A DNA stretch of 64,000 bases from Terebella lapidaria (GCA_949152475.1 OX424560.1:3472001-3536000); one strand, 5' to 3'; positions 10,896 through 19,297 are shown, counted from the first letter of the stretch. Notes: generated by a model from the letters alone, not told the origin. Program-made: numbers and translations.

Positions 10896-13052
10896 ATGAC
10901 GAAAGAAAGAGACAAAGCCGCAGATAAGGCAAAGGAACCCAAGGGGAGGGATAAGGGTGGAAACGTCGCGGACCACACCCGGTCGCGCGACAGCCACTGT
11001 GAGACGTCTTCGGATGACTCCGGTGGCCGGAAGGAATGCGCGGAAACCTCCGTGGACAAGACCCCGTCCGCGGAGACGACTCCGGCGTCCCTGGCTCCGT
11101 CTTCGGACGTAGAGTCGAGCCCCGCGGGGCCGCAGCAGGAGTTGTCGTCAAGGCCGGACCTTGACGTGTTAGGCGCGGTGGGTGGAGCTGGCAACGGCTC
11201 TACGCCGCGCCCGCCCGTGCCCAGAACAGATCCGTGGCAAATGGCACCCTTCCGTAAGACGCCTTCGGGCGTCCGGAATCGAGCGCCAATGCATGCGGGT
11301 CCTTCTGGACAAGCGGACCAGCCTTACCAGATGCCACACCCGGCCGGGTGGACTCCTTCGAGAGCCTCCGGCATGGGTTCTGGTCGGTCCGCACCGGGTA
11401 GTGTGGTGGATCAGCTCACCGACGCACTTGGCGAGCTGGCCCCTCTAGGGCGCTATGACCGCGCCCGGTCGCCCCATCAGGGACGATCAGACCGGCGGAA
11501 CCGCTCCCCCTCTCCGCTGTCACAAGGCAACTCGGGGCCTTTGACGGAGAGGGAGAGGTGGCTGATATCCGAGGCGCTTGTTCTGTTCAAGCGGAATCAG
11601 CCGCCTTCGAGCGTTGACCCGTCGGCCATCCTAAGTCCGGGGATGTCTGGGCCAGTAGCCCCTCCCCAAGTCCTGCCGAGTCCGCAGGCGCCAGTGGCCC
11701 CCGTTCCGACGGTTGGAGCGCAAGCCGCGTGGCCGACTTACCCTGGCACGTACAGTGTGTCGGACGGGCAGTGGCAACAGGCGGCTTCGGCCCCAAGCTT
11801 TGCCGCCCCTTCTGGAGCCTACCCAGTAGGTTCGATGGGAGCCCCGCCCGCACCTAGCCAGAGTGGGTTTTTAGCGGGAATGACCCCGGCGGCAAACGTG
11901 AGCTTCCCTGCTCCTATGTCCGCGGCGTCGATGTTTGCTCCGGCAGACTCCGCCGCAGGCGCAGGAAGTGCGCGGAACTTGCCGCTGTACACGGACGACT
12001 CCGGAGCCGGGACCGCACGTCGGGCGCGTAGCAAACGCGATGACGGGCCCGATCACTCTTCGTGGCGGAAACGGTTCAACGGGGATAACGCCGACTTGGA
12101 GGACTACTTGCTCCAGGTATGGCGTACCGCCGTGTACGAAGGATGGTCCCAGCATGAAGCTGGACACGTCCTCGCGGGGAGCTTGGAAGGAAAAGCTCTC
12201 CGCGTGATGCCGTGTCTGCCGGTGGGAACAGTGACGTTCGGCGAGGTTGCTCGTCAACTTCGCCTGCTGTTCACGCCGACGACCAATCGGCGGCAGTCTG
12301 AACGAGAGTTCAAGGCGCGTACCCGCCAGCCGACTGAGTCCGTGACAGACTATGCGTTCAACCTACGCATACTCGGCCGGAGAGCTTTTCCGGACATGGA
12401 CTCCAGACGGTTTGAGACGATGCTGATAGATCAGTTCATCGATGGCCAGCCTTATCACCTAGCGTACGGGCTGGCCACCCATGAAAAGCGATCGATGGAG
12501 GAGGCAATAGACTCCGCGCTTGCGTTTGAGGTGGCTGTCCGCCCTAGACAGTTGCCTCCAGCCCCGGCTCCGGCCTCGGCTGTACCCGCGCAGGCGGCGA
12601 CTCCTCCTCCGGTCAAGGCATCGCAGGTAACCCCATGGCGGGACCCGGTCGTCCGGGAACCCGCCAGGGAACCTACCCAGCAGTGGGTTAGTGCGCCGAC
12701 ACCCTCTACAGGGGCGCCCGCACATGCGGCACCAGTCGCCGCGCCGTGCTCGCCTTCGGACGAGTGCGACATGGAGGAATACGACCTCGGCGCCGCGCAG
12801 ATGATTGCGCACTGCGCCGGGATCGAAGCTCCGGGACCCGCAGAATGTTGTGCGTTCACCTCCGGACCAGCCCAGAACCGTCCCTGCTACTTCTGCGGAA
12901 AGCAGGGACACTTTTGGCTGAAGTGTCCGGAGTTGTTGGAACGCCTGCGGTCGCGCGGATACCAGGGAGCCCTCCCTGGCCCGCAACGGAGGAATTCCTT
13001 CCGGTCTGGTCCTCCGGGACAACAGAACCGGAACCCGCGACAGGGAAACTAG
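10896..13052 (+). CDS. gag: Gag polyprotein with one CCHC zinc knuckle
   Basis: A 718-residue ORF starts at the first ATG after the primer site and ends at TAG 13050-13052. Residues 1-110 are charged and disordered, rich in K, E, D and S. Residues ~110-370 are proline/serine/alanine-rich. Residues ~390-560 look like a retrotransposon Gag capsid region (WRKRFNGDNADLEDYL, REFKARTRQPTESVTDYAFN, FIDGQPYHLAYGL). A zinc knuckle CYFCGKQGHFWLKC (C-x2-C-x4-H-x4-C) sits near residue 665, followed by a basic tail. Gag assembles the cytoplasmic particle that packages element RNA. The last codons form a slippery site for the -1 shift into protease. The frame is fully open, consistent with a young copy. 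Confidence 0.9.
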   Translation: MTKERDKAADKAKEPKGRDKGGNVADHTRSRDSHCETSSDDSGGRKECAETSVDKTPSAETTPASLAPSSDVESSPAGPQQELSSRPDLDVLGAVGGAGNGSTPRPPVPRTDPWQMAPFRKTPSGVRNRAPMHAGPSGQADQPYQMPHPAGWTPSRASGMGSGRSAPGSVVDQLTDALGELAPLGRYDRARSPHQGRSDRRNRSPSPLSQGNSGPLTERERWLISEALVLFKRNQPPSSVDPSAILSPGMSGPVAPPQVLPSPQAPVAPVPTVGAQAAWPTYPGTYSVSDGQWQQAASAPSFAAPSGAYPVGSMGAPPAPSQSGFLAGMTPAANVSFPAPMSAASMFAPADSAAGAGSARNLPLYTDDSGAGTARRARSKRDDGPDHSSWRKRFNGDNADLEDYLLQVWRTAVYEGWSQHEAGHVLAGSLEGKALRVMPCLPVGTVTFGEVARQLRLLFTPTTNRRQSEREFKARTRQPTESVTDYAFNLRILGRRAFPDMDSRRFETMLIDQFIDGQPYHLAYGLATHEKRSMEEAIDSALAFEVAVRPRQLPPAPAPASAVPAQAATPPPVKASQVTPWRDPVVREPAREPTQQWVSAPTPSTGAPAHAAPVAAPCSPSDECDMEEYDLGAAQMIAHCAGIEAPGPAECCAFTSGPAQNRPCYFCGKQGHFWLKCPELLERLRSRGYQGALPGPQRRNSFRSGPPGQQNRNPRQGN

Positions 13053-13086
13053 ATCCGGACGTGGTGGCGACCAACACTACGTCCGG
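13043..13086 (+). promoter_or_regulatory. -1 programmed ribosomal frameshift signal at gag/pro boundary
   Basis: The heptamer G GGA AAC (13043-13049) is in the correct gag phase and abuts the gag stop TAG. After a 5-base spacer comes a perfect 8-bp hairpin, CCGGACGT (13055-13062) with ACGTCCGG (13079-13086) and a 16-base loop. X XXY YYZ plus short spacer plus stem is the standard retroviral -1 frameshift arrangement. The downstream protease frame is the -1 frame, as required. Confidence 0.85.
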
Positions 13087-13555
13087 GGATAGTTGTTCGG
13101 TGGCAAACGATGCCGCCCCACCCGCTGATGAGCAGGACGAACCCCAAGTAGATATGACTTCTCCGGAAGTAGTCCTTGGAGATCAGTCCAGCTCCTCCGC
13201 GGCTGAGGCGGATGGCGAGGACTCCGTAGATGAGCCCAGCGCGTGCGAAAGGTATCGCCCTACCTGCGCGCTGGTGAGGGACCCTTGCTGGTACCTGCCC
13301 CTGTCCTTCGGACGGGAGCCGGTCCGGTTCCTCGTAGACTCAGGCTCGGAGGTGACCCTCGTGGCCGCCGGAACGTTTAGGAAGGAGCCCGCGCTCCGCA
13401 ACCTCGAGTTGCGGGATCCCGGACCGTATAAGCTCTACGGAGCGGGAGACAACCGCATCCGTATCCATGGCATCATCGATCTGCCTATTACCCTTGGGGA
13501 CAAGGTGTATCTGACAGAGGCGATCGTGGCGGATATCAGCCGCGGCAGCGGGTGA
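13049..13555 (+). CDS. pro: Truncated aspartic protease read by -1 frameshift
   Basis: The frame is -1 relative to gag and is open from upstream of the shift site to TGA at 13553-13555. After a linker of about 80 residues rich in D, E, S and A comes the retropepsin active-site motif FLVDSGSEVTLV, where D-S-G is catalytic, and then GIIDLPITLGDKVYLTEAIV, which aligns with GLIDLPIQVG in the minus-strand element. The ORF ends soon after VADI, about where a flap or dimer-interface segment such as the GMNFF region would follow, so the protease is incomplete. Retropepsins act as dimers to cut Gag and Pol. The truncation coincides with loss of pol. Confidence 0.75.
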   Translation, partial: LDPDVVATNTTSGDSCSVANDAAPPADEQDEPQVDMTSPEVVLGDQSSSSAAEADGEDSVDEPSACERYRPTCALVRDPCWYLPLSFGREPVRFLVDSGSEVTLVAAGTFRKEPALRNLELRDPGPYKLYGAGDNRIRIHGIIDLPITLGDKVYLTEAIVADISRGSG

Positions 13556-14062
13556 CGCTCGTTCTCGTCCGGATCGTACCTTACAATATGCGGTCCGGCC
13601 GGAATGACCGGAACCCCGGCCTCCTTCTAAGAAGGGGGTCGTATATTACATGCGCAACACTTGTGGTGGCTTTTAATTCCAATTTCATATTCATTGGATA
13701 AGGGCAATACGCCGTACAATGGTAGGCGTCCGGCCTGGACTCCGTCCGCGGGCAGCTCCGGACGTCCGCCGGCTATTGCTTTCACCATCTTTGGGCGCCT
13801 CTAGATTGGGCGCCGGTATGAAGGGTTCGCCCCCTAACCATTGAGGTTATGGACCATGCCGGCTCCGCGTCTAATCTATTGGCTCCGCGCTCCGGTAGTC
13901 GTTTGAGGGGGCTCTGGGCTGGACCGGGCACCGCTCCGCGGCCGGGCAGTACGTCGGGGTTGCTAGTAGGCGCTTTGCAAACGCCCATAGGGCGCCCGAT
14001 TGTCTGTCCGGACGTCATGGGTATGTCCGATCGCCCTGTAAGCGTGCCAGCGGCTATGGGGA
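13556..14062 (+). other. Pol-deletion scar and untranslated spacer
   Basis: No RT, RNase H or integrase motif is seen. The spacer is GC-rich with many CCGG words, holds an internal PPT copy (13629-13639) and ends in a pyrimidine-rich stretch (TTTTCTATCTCATTC, about 14077) upstream of the first accessory ORF. That stretch could serve as a splice acceptor tract; this is inference. Confidence 0.5.
13629..13639 (+). other. Internal copy of the polypurine tract
   Basis: AAGAAGGGGGT is identical to the 11-base polypurine tract next to the 3' LTR (17107-17117). It could act as a central PPT for second plus-strand priming, or be a scar of internal recombination during reverse transcription. Confidence 0.6.
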
Positions 14063-15688
14063 GTGATTTTGTTTATTTTCTATCTCATTCATTATTTATG
14101 GGAGGATTATAAGCCACATTATGGCCGTAGCCGTCCGGACACCGGTTCCGCCGAGAACTCCTCGGTGTCCACACCTGCGGAGTCTGGTCCGCACGACCAG
14201 AAGGCCCCTGGGACTTGGGCGGAGCAGGTTGACGCGGCTGAGGAAGCCGCATCCCAAGCGCCGCCTCAGGAACAGGAGTCTGGCTCGAAGGAGACCGAGA
14301 ACCGAGATGACGGGTTTACATCGCCCGTCTCTAGGCGTACTCACCGTCGAGCCCGAGAGATTGCCCAGAAGCAGTGGAGAGCCCAGCAAGAGCTGGAAGC
14401 CTCTGACCGCAGGCAATCTGAGGCCGGATCCGACCCGGACCCGGCCTCCTCGCCTCCGAAGAAGAAGAAGAAGAAGCGGCCCCACCGGAAAAAGAAGTCC
14501 GGCGGTCCCTCGCCTCAAACCGGATCAAAGTCCGGAGGACCTCAGCCGCTGGCGCCTAAGCCAGGCGGCCAGACAGGGTCCTCCGCCAAACCCGGAGACA
14601 CCAAGACGCCTAATCCCTCGGGATCTGGTGCGGGCGGCGCCTCCGCGGGATCCGGCCCGGGCGCGGGAGGTTCCAGTAAGCGGGTGCCTATCCAGGCACC
14701 GAAAGGAACCTCCTCTTCTTCTTCCTCCGGTACCAAGAAACCTACCGGAGCTGCGGAGGTGGGGTCGAGTCCAGTGGACCGAGGGCGTCCCGTGCCGAAG
14801 GAGGGAGATCTTCGCTTAGAACTCCTCCGGAAGCGCGCGGAGAAAGACGGGGTCCACCTGTCTGACGCCGCACTGGAAGCGGGACGGCGGTCCTTCGTTG
14901 CGCAGCAACAGAGGGCCGCGCCCCCACGCGGGAAGAGTGTGCCCCGACAAACCAGGTCGGAGAATCGTTCGGGGGCGGCCAAAAAGAAGAAACGGTCGTC
15001 CTCGGAGCAGCCCTCTATCCAGAGGCTGCGGGCCGAAATGGGCCCCGAACTCCCTGGAGTCCGTCAGGGATACATGTTCCTCCCGCGGTATGGCAGGGAT
15101 CCGCAAGGGCGCCGCACAGCGGCGGCCGGCGCGGCGGCCGACACGCCTTTTACACGGCCTCGTCCACTCACAGACGAGGAGCGTGTCGGGTTGCCGCCCG
15201 AGACAGAGGAGGGTGTAATATGCCAACTCTGTCCGGAATCCCTGGACGGGTATGAGGACCCGCACCTTGCGCTCAACCGGGATCGTAAGTATCCTTCCTA
15301 CGACCACTTGAGTCGACATATTGCGGGGTACCACTACCCCTGGATGAAAATGTTCGTTTGCAAGAGGTGCTACTCCAGTAGACCTCAGCAACGATTTTTC
15401 GCCAGTTTGGAGGCCCTTAATAATCACCGCTCGGGTGCACACCGTGGTGAGGGACTTCACACCGTTGGTGATGAATTGGGGCCTGTATTCAATTTTGGAT
15501 ACATTCCACCGAGGGTGGCATCGTTCATGACTACGTCAGGAACGGTGAAGCACCGATTCTTTCACTGGGGTCCATGTCGCAAAGCACCGCCTCCCTGGAC
15601 TTGGACCCCCTCGACGCCACGGCGGACGTACGCCGGAGGCTCGGTCCCACGACCGCCAGCGTCTACGAGACTTTTCGCGAGTCTGTAG
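14063..15688 (+). CDS. Accessory ORF 1: disordered basic protein with paired zinc-finger-like C-terminus
   Basis: Open for 541 codons. There is no convincing ATG near its 5' end (the first codon of the frame is GTG), so the real start may come from splicing; it is undetermined. Residues ~20-300 are low-complexity, with lysine runs (PPKKKKKKRPHRKKK near residue 135; KKKKR near 310) that look like nuclear localisation signals. Residues ~390-475 hold two finger-like units: CQLC...HIAGYH, then directly FVCKRC...HRSGAH. The linking motif GYHYPWMKMFVC matches AYHFPLLRFFVC in the 351-residue ORF of the minus-strand element. No signal peptide or membrane segment is obvious apart from a hydrophobic run at the doubtful N-terminus, so it is unlikely to be an envelope. 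Function unknown; nucleic-acid binding is a guess. It overlaps the next ORF by 115 bases. Confidence 0.7.
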   Translation: MILFIFYLIHYLWEDYKPHYGRSRPDTGSAENSSVSTPAESGPHDQKAPGTWAEQVDAAEEAASQAPPQEQESGSKETENRDDGFTSPVSRRTHRRAREIAQKQWRAQQELEASDRRQSEAGSDPDPASSPPKKKKKKRPHRKKKSGGPSPQTGSKSGGPQPLAPKPGGQTGSSAKPGDTKTPNPSGSGAGGASAGSGPGAGGSSKRVPIQAPKGTSSSSSSGTKKPTGAAEVGSSPVDRGRPVPKEGDLRLELLRKRAEKDGVHLSDAALEAGRRSFVAQQQRAAPPRGKSVPRQTRSENRSGAAKKKKRSSSEQPSIQRLRAEMGPELPGVRQGYMFLPRYGRDPQGRRTAAAGAAADTPFTRPRPLTDEERVGLPPETEEGVICQLCPESLDGYEDPHLALNRDRKYPSYDHLSRHIAGYHYPWMKMFVCKRCYSSRPQQRFFASLEALNNHRSGAHRGEGLHTVGDELGPVFNFGYIPPRVASFMTTSGTVKHRFFHWGPCRKAPPPWTWTPSTPRRTYAGGSVPRPPASTRLFASL

Positions 15689-16593
15689 GCCAGGCGGTCG
15701 GCCATCGTCGCGATGGTATGGACCGGATCCCCGGTGACCCGGCGTTGGTGAACCTGCCGGTGACCCGAGCCATTCGTGACTTGGGGTCCGCAGGTGTAGC
15801 CGCGTTGGTCCGCGCTCGGGAGGAGCACCCCTGGGATCACCCCCAGCGTGGTCGACTCACCCGAGCGGCGGAGTACCTTGTGGCGGAGATGGACAGCTCT
15901 CTGGATCGGTTCAGCCGGTGCCGCACCGAGGCCTCCCGTGTCGCATGCGATCTCGCATACGACCAGGGCCTCATGGAAGGCACCCGGCGGAGCCTAGAGA
16001 GCTACCGGACTTTGTCGGCCGTCATTGAGCGGCGCGCGTTCGACCAGGGTCGGACCGCCGCTCTTGCTGAGCATTCCGGGGCGTCCGCCCCCGCCCCAGA
16101 GGTAGCCGCACGGATGGAGCACCTGGAGGCTGAGAATGAGCAGCTACGGCGTCGTCTTGACGAAGCCGAGGCCGCTCGGACTCGCCTACTCCAGGGCGTC
16201 GATGACCCCGAGTCGTCCGCCCTGAACCAGGCGGCTCTCCGGCGCGCGGATGCCGCTTTGGAGCTGGCCATCTACCCATACCTAGTCCAGGTGTGGGGAG
16301 AACGGACGGCCGGTCCACAGCGCACCCGCGATACGGTGGAGATGTTCCGCGCCATTGCAGATCTCGGCGCGACATCTCTACCGGCCTCCGTCGTGATGGC
16401 TCCGTCAGGACCCGGATTGCAGGGCTCACCGCAAAAGCCCCTGCAAGCTCCACCGGGCCTGCCTCATCCGCCCGTGCAGCCGGCTTTCACTATGCCGGCT
16501 CCGCTGCTTCCGCGGCATAGGGACTCGTCACCGCCGCCAGACCCCAAGACAGGCGGCACGGATGAGGAGCCCATGACGATGGGGGAAGGCTAG
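15574..16593 (+). CDS. Accessory ORF 2: alpha-helical coiled-coil protein
   Basis: Starts at a good ATG (15574) inside the end of accessory ORF 1, in another frame, and encodes 339 residues. Residues ~40-165 are predicted helical, with motifs NLPVTRAIRDLG, AAEYLVAEMD and LAYDQGLMEG. A clear heptad coiled coil, RMEHLEAENEQLRRRLDEAE, lies near residues 187-206. The tail is proline-rich. The order (NLP, helical region, AxYxxGL-like motif, coiled coil) parallels the C-terminal part of the 431-residue ORF of the minus-strand element, which suggests distant homology. Oligomerisation is likely; molecular role unknown. Translation could be by reinitiation, leaky scanning or a separate RNA. Confidence 0.7.
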   Translation: MSQSTASLDLDPLDATADVRRRLGPTTASVYETFRESVGQAVGHRRDGMDRIPGDPALVNLPVTRAIRDLGSAGVAALVRAREEHPWDHPQRGRLTRAAEYLVAEMDSSLDRFSRCRTEASRVACDLAYDQGLMEGTRRSLESYRTLSAVIERRAFDQGRTAALAEHSGASAPAPEVAARMEHLEAENEQLRRRLDEAEAARTRLLQGVDDPESSALNQAALRRADAALELAIYPYLVQVWGERTAGPQRTRDTVEMFRAIADLGATSLPASVVMAPSGPGLQGSPQKPLQAPPGLPHPPVQPAFTMPAPLLPRHRDSSPPPDPKTGGTDEEPMTMGEG

Positions 16594-17106
16594 GGTGCTA
16601 GCCTCGTCGCTGCACTTGTGCGGCGGCGTGCCGGAGTCGCTTCCGCGGCTCCGCCCTGCCTCAGACCCGTCCTGCAGATCTGAGGAGCCGGCCGGCAGGG
16701 CGGTCGGCAACATTCTCAGAGGTACTATCACTTTTGATCACTCGGTGTGTCGTTTTACAAAATTTCTAAATTTAAAGTCTAACCTTAAAGATATTCCAAA
16801 GACTCGACACACCGTCCTTTTACAACGGATGACCTTTCAAGGTCATCACACGGTTTTGGACCACCTCGGTCAAAATTTTAGCTTGTTTATTAGGATTTAT
16901 TCAAAATTGCAAAGCGCGTTATAGTTTACTCTGTAAGTCCGGGGGTAGTTCCCCATTCTTCCAAAAGGGACTCTTAAAGTCCTAGTGTTTGCGCCGTGAC
17001 TTCCGGGCGTTGCCATCTTGCCTTCTTCCGGCCTCCGCCATGCGAAGCCTTCGTCGGGTTTCGAGCATTTTGGGCTCGGGCGGAACATGTTGGGGACCAA
17101 CATTGT
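16594..17106 (+). other. 3' untranslated region of the element with two inverted repeats
   Basis: Non-coding. It contains a 10-bp inverted repeat, CGGTGTGTCG (16743-16752) with CGACACACCG (16805-16814), and a near-perfect palindrome GATGACCTT-TC-AAGGTCATC (16828-16847). Either may form RNA hairpins upstream of the PPT. Confidence 0.6.
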
Positions 17107-17117
17107 AAGAAGGGGGT
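17107..17117 (+). other. 3' polypurine tract
   Basis: AAGAAGGGGGT lies two bases (AA) before the 3' LTR TG. This is the expected primer site for plus-strand synthesis and is duplicated internally at 13629. Confidence 0.8.
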
Positions 17118-17119
17118 AA

Positions 17120-17856
17120 TGTGGCGATTTTGCCCTAAGCACGCGGCAGGTGATTGTAAACATAAATGCCATTTATGTGGCCTTTTTGTACTTGGCCTTG
17201 TTTTGACATGCTCTGTTCGAGCGTGCGTTGCCACGGCGACGTATTGTAATTTACGCTCCAGTAAACTATAACAATGGATCGATTAAACCTCGCGTGCGCC
17301 CTACAGTTTCTGGTGTATTATATATACACTGGAAGCGACTCGATCGAGGAGATTGTCCGAGAGATCGAGACTAGGACGCACACGAGGCTCGCCATGAGCT
17401 TTGTGTTCCCTGGGTCTGAGTAGTGGGCTCCTAGAGCCCTGGGGACGATTTCCATGGGGAGGCCCGGGCTGGGAGAGACAAGTTGCTGACTCGGGGGCCT
17501 TCGGCCCTGAGGATCGCCAGCTCTCTCCCTTCCCGGGACGTGTGACAGAGGCTCTGGCCAGCATGTCGGACTGTACGGGGTTCCGTCCCCGAGGCAGACC
17601 GCGGCTCGCCAGGCCCCGCCAGTTAACACCGTAGGGATGAACTAGTTTCTGAACGGTGTCCGTAGGCCTGGGAGTGTCGGGTGGGCTGTTACCTGGTTAC
17701 CGTTAATGCTGAAGTAGTTACCGTGTCTGCAGCGACCTCCGGTGAGCGGCCCTGCCGCAAGGATCCGGAATAGCGGATGCGCGTCCGCAAGGACTCGGAT
17801 GAGAGAGGACTATCCTCGAGGATCCCGAAGAGCGGACGGTAGTCAATAACTTTACA
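17120..17856 (+). repeat. 3' LTR
   Basis: Near-identical partner of 10045-10781, starting TG and ending CA, followed by the target duplication TAGG at 17857-17860. Confidence 0.92.
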
Positions 17857-18004
17857 TAGGCATGACTTGTTGTTGTGTTTTTGTCTGCCCAAAAACCCTG
17901 CCTCCTGATCGTATAGACTTTGGTAACTCCCGCTCGTTGTGATTCGAGAGCCGTCAATAAAAGGTGCTCACTATTTTCGGTGCATCACTCAGTAGCTTAA
18001 GCTA

Positions 18005-18803
18005 CAGTCACACCGGGACCCCGGATCGCCCCGGATTGTCCCGGACCTAAATCCGGGGTGGTAAATCCGGGAAGTAATCCGTAGCAGTCCTGGAAAGTCC
18101 TGGGTGTGTCAGGGTGATCCTGGGCAATCCGGGGAGTGACCCCGGCGTTTTTAAACTGTTTAAAATTGCCGTGATGGTCCGTGATGGTCCGTGGTGAAAA
18201 GTCAAATCGGGCCGAACCGTGTTGGAACCGTAGTTGAACCGTGACGGTCCGGGAAGTACCGTGTTGACACCGTAGTGGCACCGTGGCAATCCATAGTCAT
18301 CTAGGAAGTATATTCGGTCCTGAAGAACACTACGGACTGCCACGGACCACCCCGGATCTCGTCTGAGGTCAGGCAAACAATGGTCATCAACCCCAAAATA
18401 CGCTCCTTCTTATAGCAATCGGCTACGAACGGGACAGTTCGGGGTGGTCCGGAGTTGTCCGTGTTTGTGCCGGGGTGATCCGTCTTTGTGCCGGGTTGAA
18501 CCGGGATGGACCGTGTCATGACCGGGGTGAAACGGGATGGTCCGTGGTGATCCGTGTAGGCTCCGGGACCAGTCTTGCTAACACCGGGGTGGTCTGGGAA
18601 GCAATCCGTAGTTATACCGTGTTTATCCGGGGTCATCCTTCTTGGTGCCGTGATTATCCGTGTTGGCCTGCATTTGATTGCCATCGGACGACCGTTGACT
18701 GAAAAAAAAATGTCATTTTATCCCGGATTACCCCGGATTACAGTTCGTGTTGGTCCGGGAAAGTCCGCCATGATCCGTAGTGGATCCGGGGTTGGTGTGA
18801 CTC
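18005..18803. mobile_element. TIR element packed with degenerate CCGKG words
   Basis: The left end AGTCACACCGGGACCCCGGA and the inverse of the right end, AGTCACACCAACCCCGGATC, form imperfect terminal inverted repeats, flanked by TA (18003-18004 and 18804-18805). Nearly the whole body is a run of CCGTG, CCGGG and CCGTAG words spaced about 10-12 bases apart without a fixed repeat unit. No protein is encoded. A similar word array fills part of the element at 48501-49977. Superfamily not assigned. Confidence 0.65.
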
Positions 18804-18982
18804 TACCTTTACCGGCTTACTCAGGCAAGAATCAACTCAGACGTGAATAAACGAAGATTTATCAACATCAAATCAGCAACTTACAATGGAATTGTCGGTC
18901 ACCCACGTGACGTACAGATATGAAGTTCAGACATGGAGCACTGTATGATCACGTTAAAAATAATAGTGCACGAGGGCACAAT

Positions 18983-19144
18983 TTAAAAGAGTTCTTCGCC
19001 GAAGGCTTCACTCCGCCCGTCCCGTTGAATTTTCCTGTCCCGTTTAGTCGATTGGTTTCTCCAGGTAGTTAGTCGAAATCCCGCTGACTCAAAGGCCCTG
19101 AAGAAGGAGTCGTCCACATGGAGGTCGTCGAGTCCCTTGGTCAT
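18983..19144 (-). CDS. Short hypothetical ORF downstream of a TATA box
   Basis: ATG at plus 19142-19144, 53 codons, beginning MTKGLDDLHVDDSFFRAFES and ending in a basic stretch. It lies about 70 bases downstream of a strong TATA box (19213-19220) that is itself downstream of a 15-bp tandem repeat. I do not recognise the protein. It could be the first exon of a longer transcript or a chance frame in a transposon terminus. Confidence 0.25.
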   Translation of the reverse strand: MTKGLDDLHVDDSFFRAFESAGFRLTTWRNQSTKRDRKIQRDGRSEAFGEELF

Positions 19145-19212
19145 GGCAGTAACGATCTCCCCACGGTCGATGTCGCTATTGCAGTGCTCACTGAGCAGCC
19201 GTCCACTCGCCC

Positions 19213-19220
19213 TTATATAG
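19213..19220 (-). promoter_or_regulatory. Candidate TATA box
   Basis: The minus strand reads GGCTATATAAGGGCG, a close match to the metazoan TATA consensus in a GC-rich setting, with a tandem repeat upstream and an ORF downstream. It may belong to a solo LTR whose edges I could not find. Confidence 0.4.
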
Positions 19221-19297
19221 CCAGGATGGCAGCGCGCGCATCCTCGTCCGCGAACGACTCTTCCGCGATCGCTACCACGTGGAGAAGGCTGCATCTG

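Larger units (their letters stand above)
10045..17856 (+). mobile_element. Complete young LTR retrotransposon lacking pol, with two 3' accessory genes
   Basis: The element is bounded by 737-bp LTRs starting TG and ending CA, with a 4-bp target duplication TAGG (10041-10044 and 17857-17860). I count about five substitutions between the LTRs, so insertion is recent. Order: LTR, primer binding site, gag, -1 frameshift signal, truncated protease, internal PPT copy, zinc-finger-like ORF, coiled-coil ORF, 3' PPT, LTR. RT, RNase H and integrase are absent, so it must have moved using enzymes made elsewhere. The internal region is strongly GC-rich compared with the AT-rich flanks. It resembles the 29.8-59.5 kb element in primer site, PPT, frameshift design and accessory genes, so both appear to belong to one Ty3/gypsy-like lineage. 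Confidence 0.9.

Noticed and set aside
12455..13022. Minus-strand ORFs of 134 and 187 codons opposite gag
   Set aside because: Shadows of a GC-rich coding region with a clear sense-strand Gag and zinc knuckle.
14121..14819. 232-codon plus-strand ORF starting at an ATG
   Set aside because: Arginine/proline-rich shadow frame of accessory ORF 1 in GC-rich DNA; the 541-codon frame contains the finger-like domain shared with the other element.
14063..16593. Envelope gene hypothesis for the 3' ORFs
   Set aside because: No signal peptide, furin-like site or membrane anchor seen; proteins are disordered, finger-like and coiled-coil.
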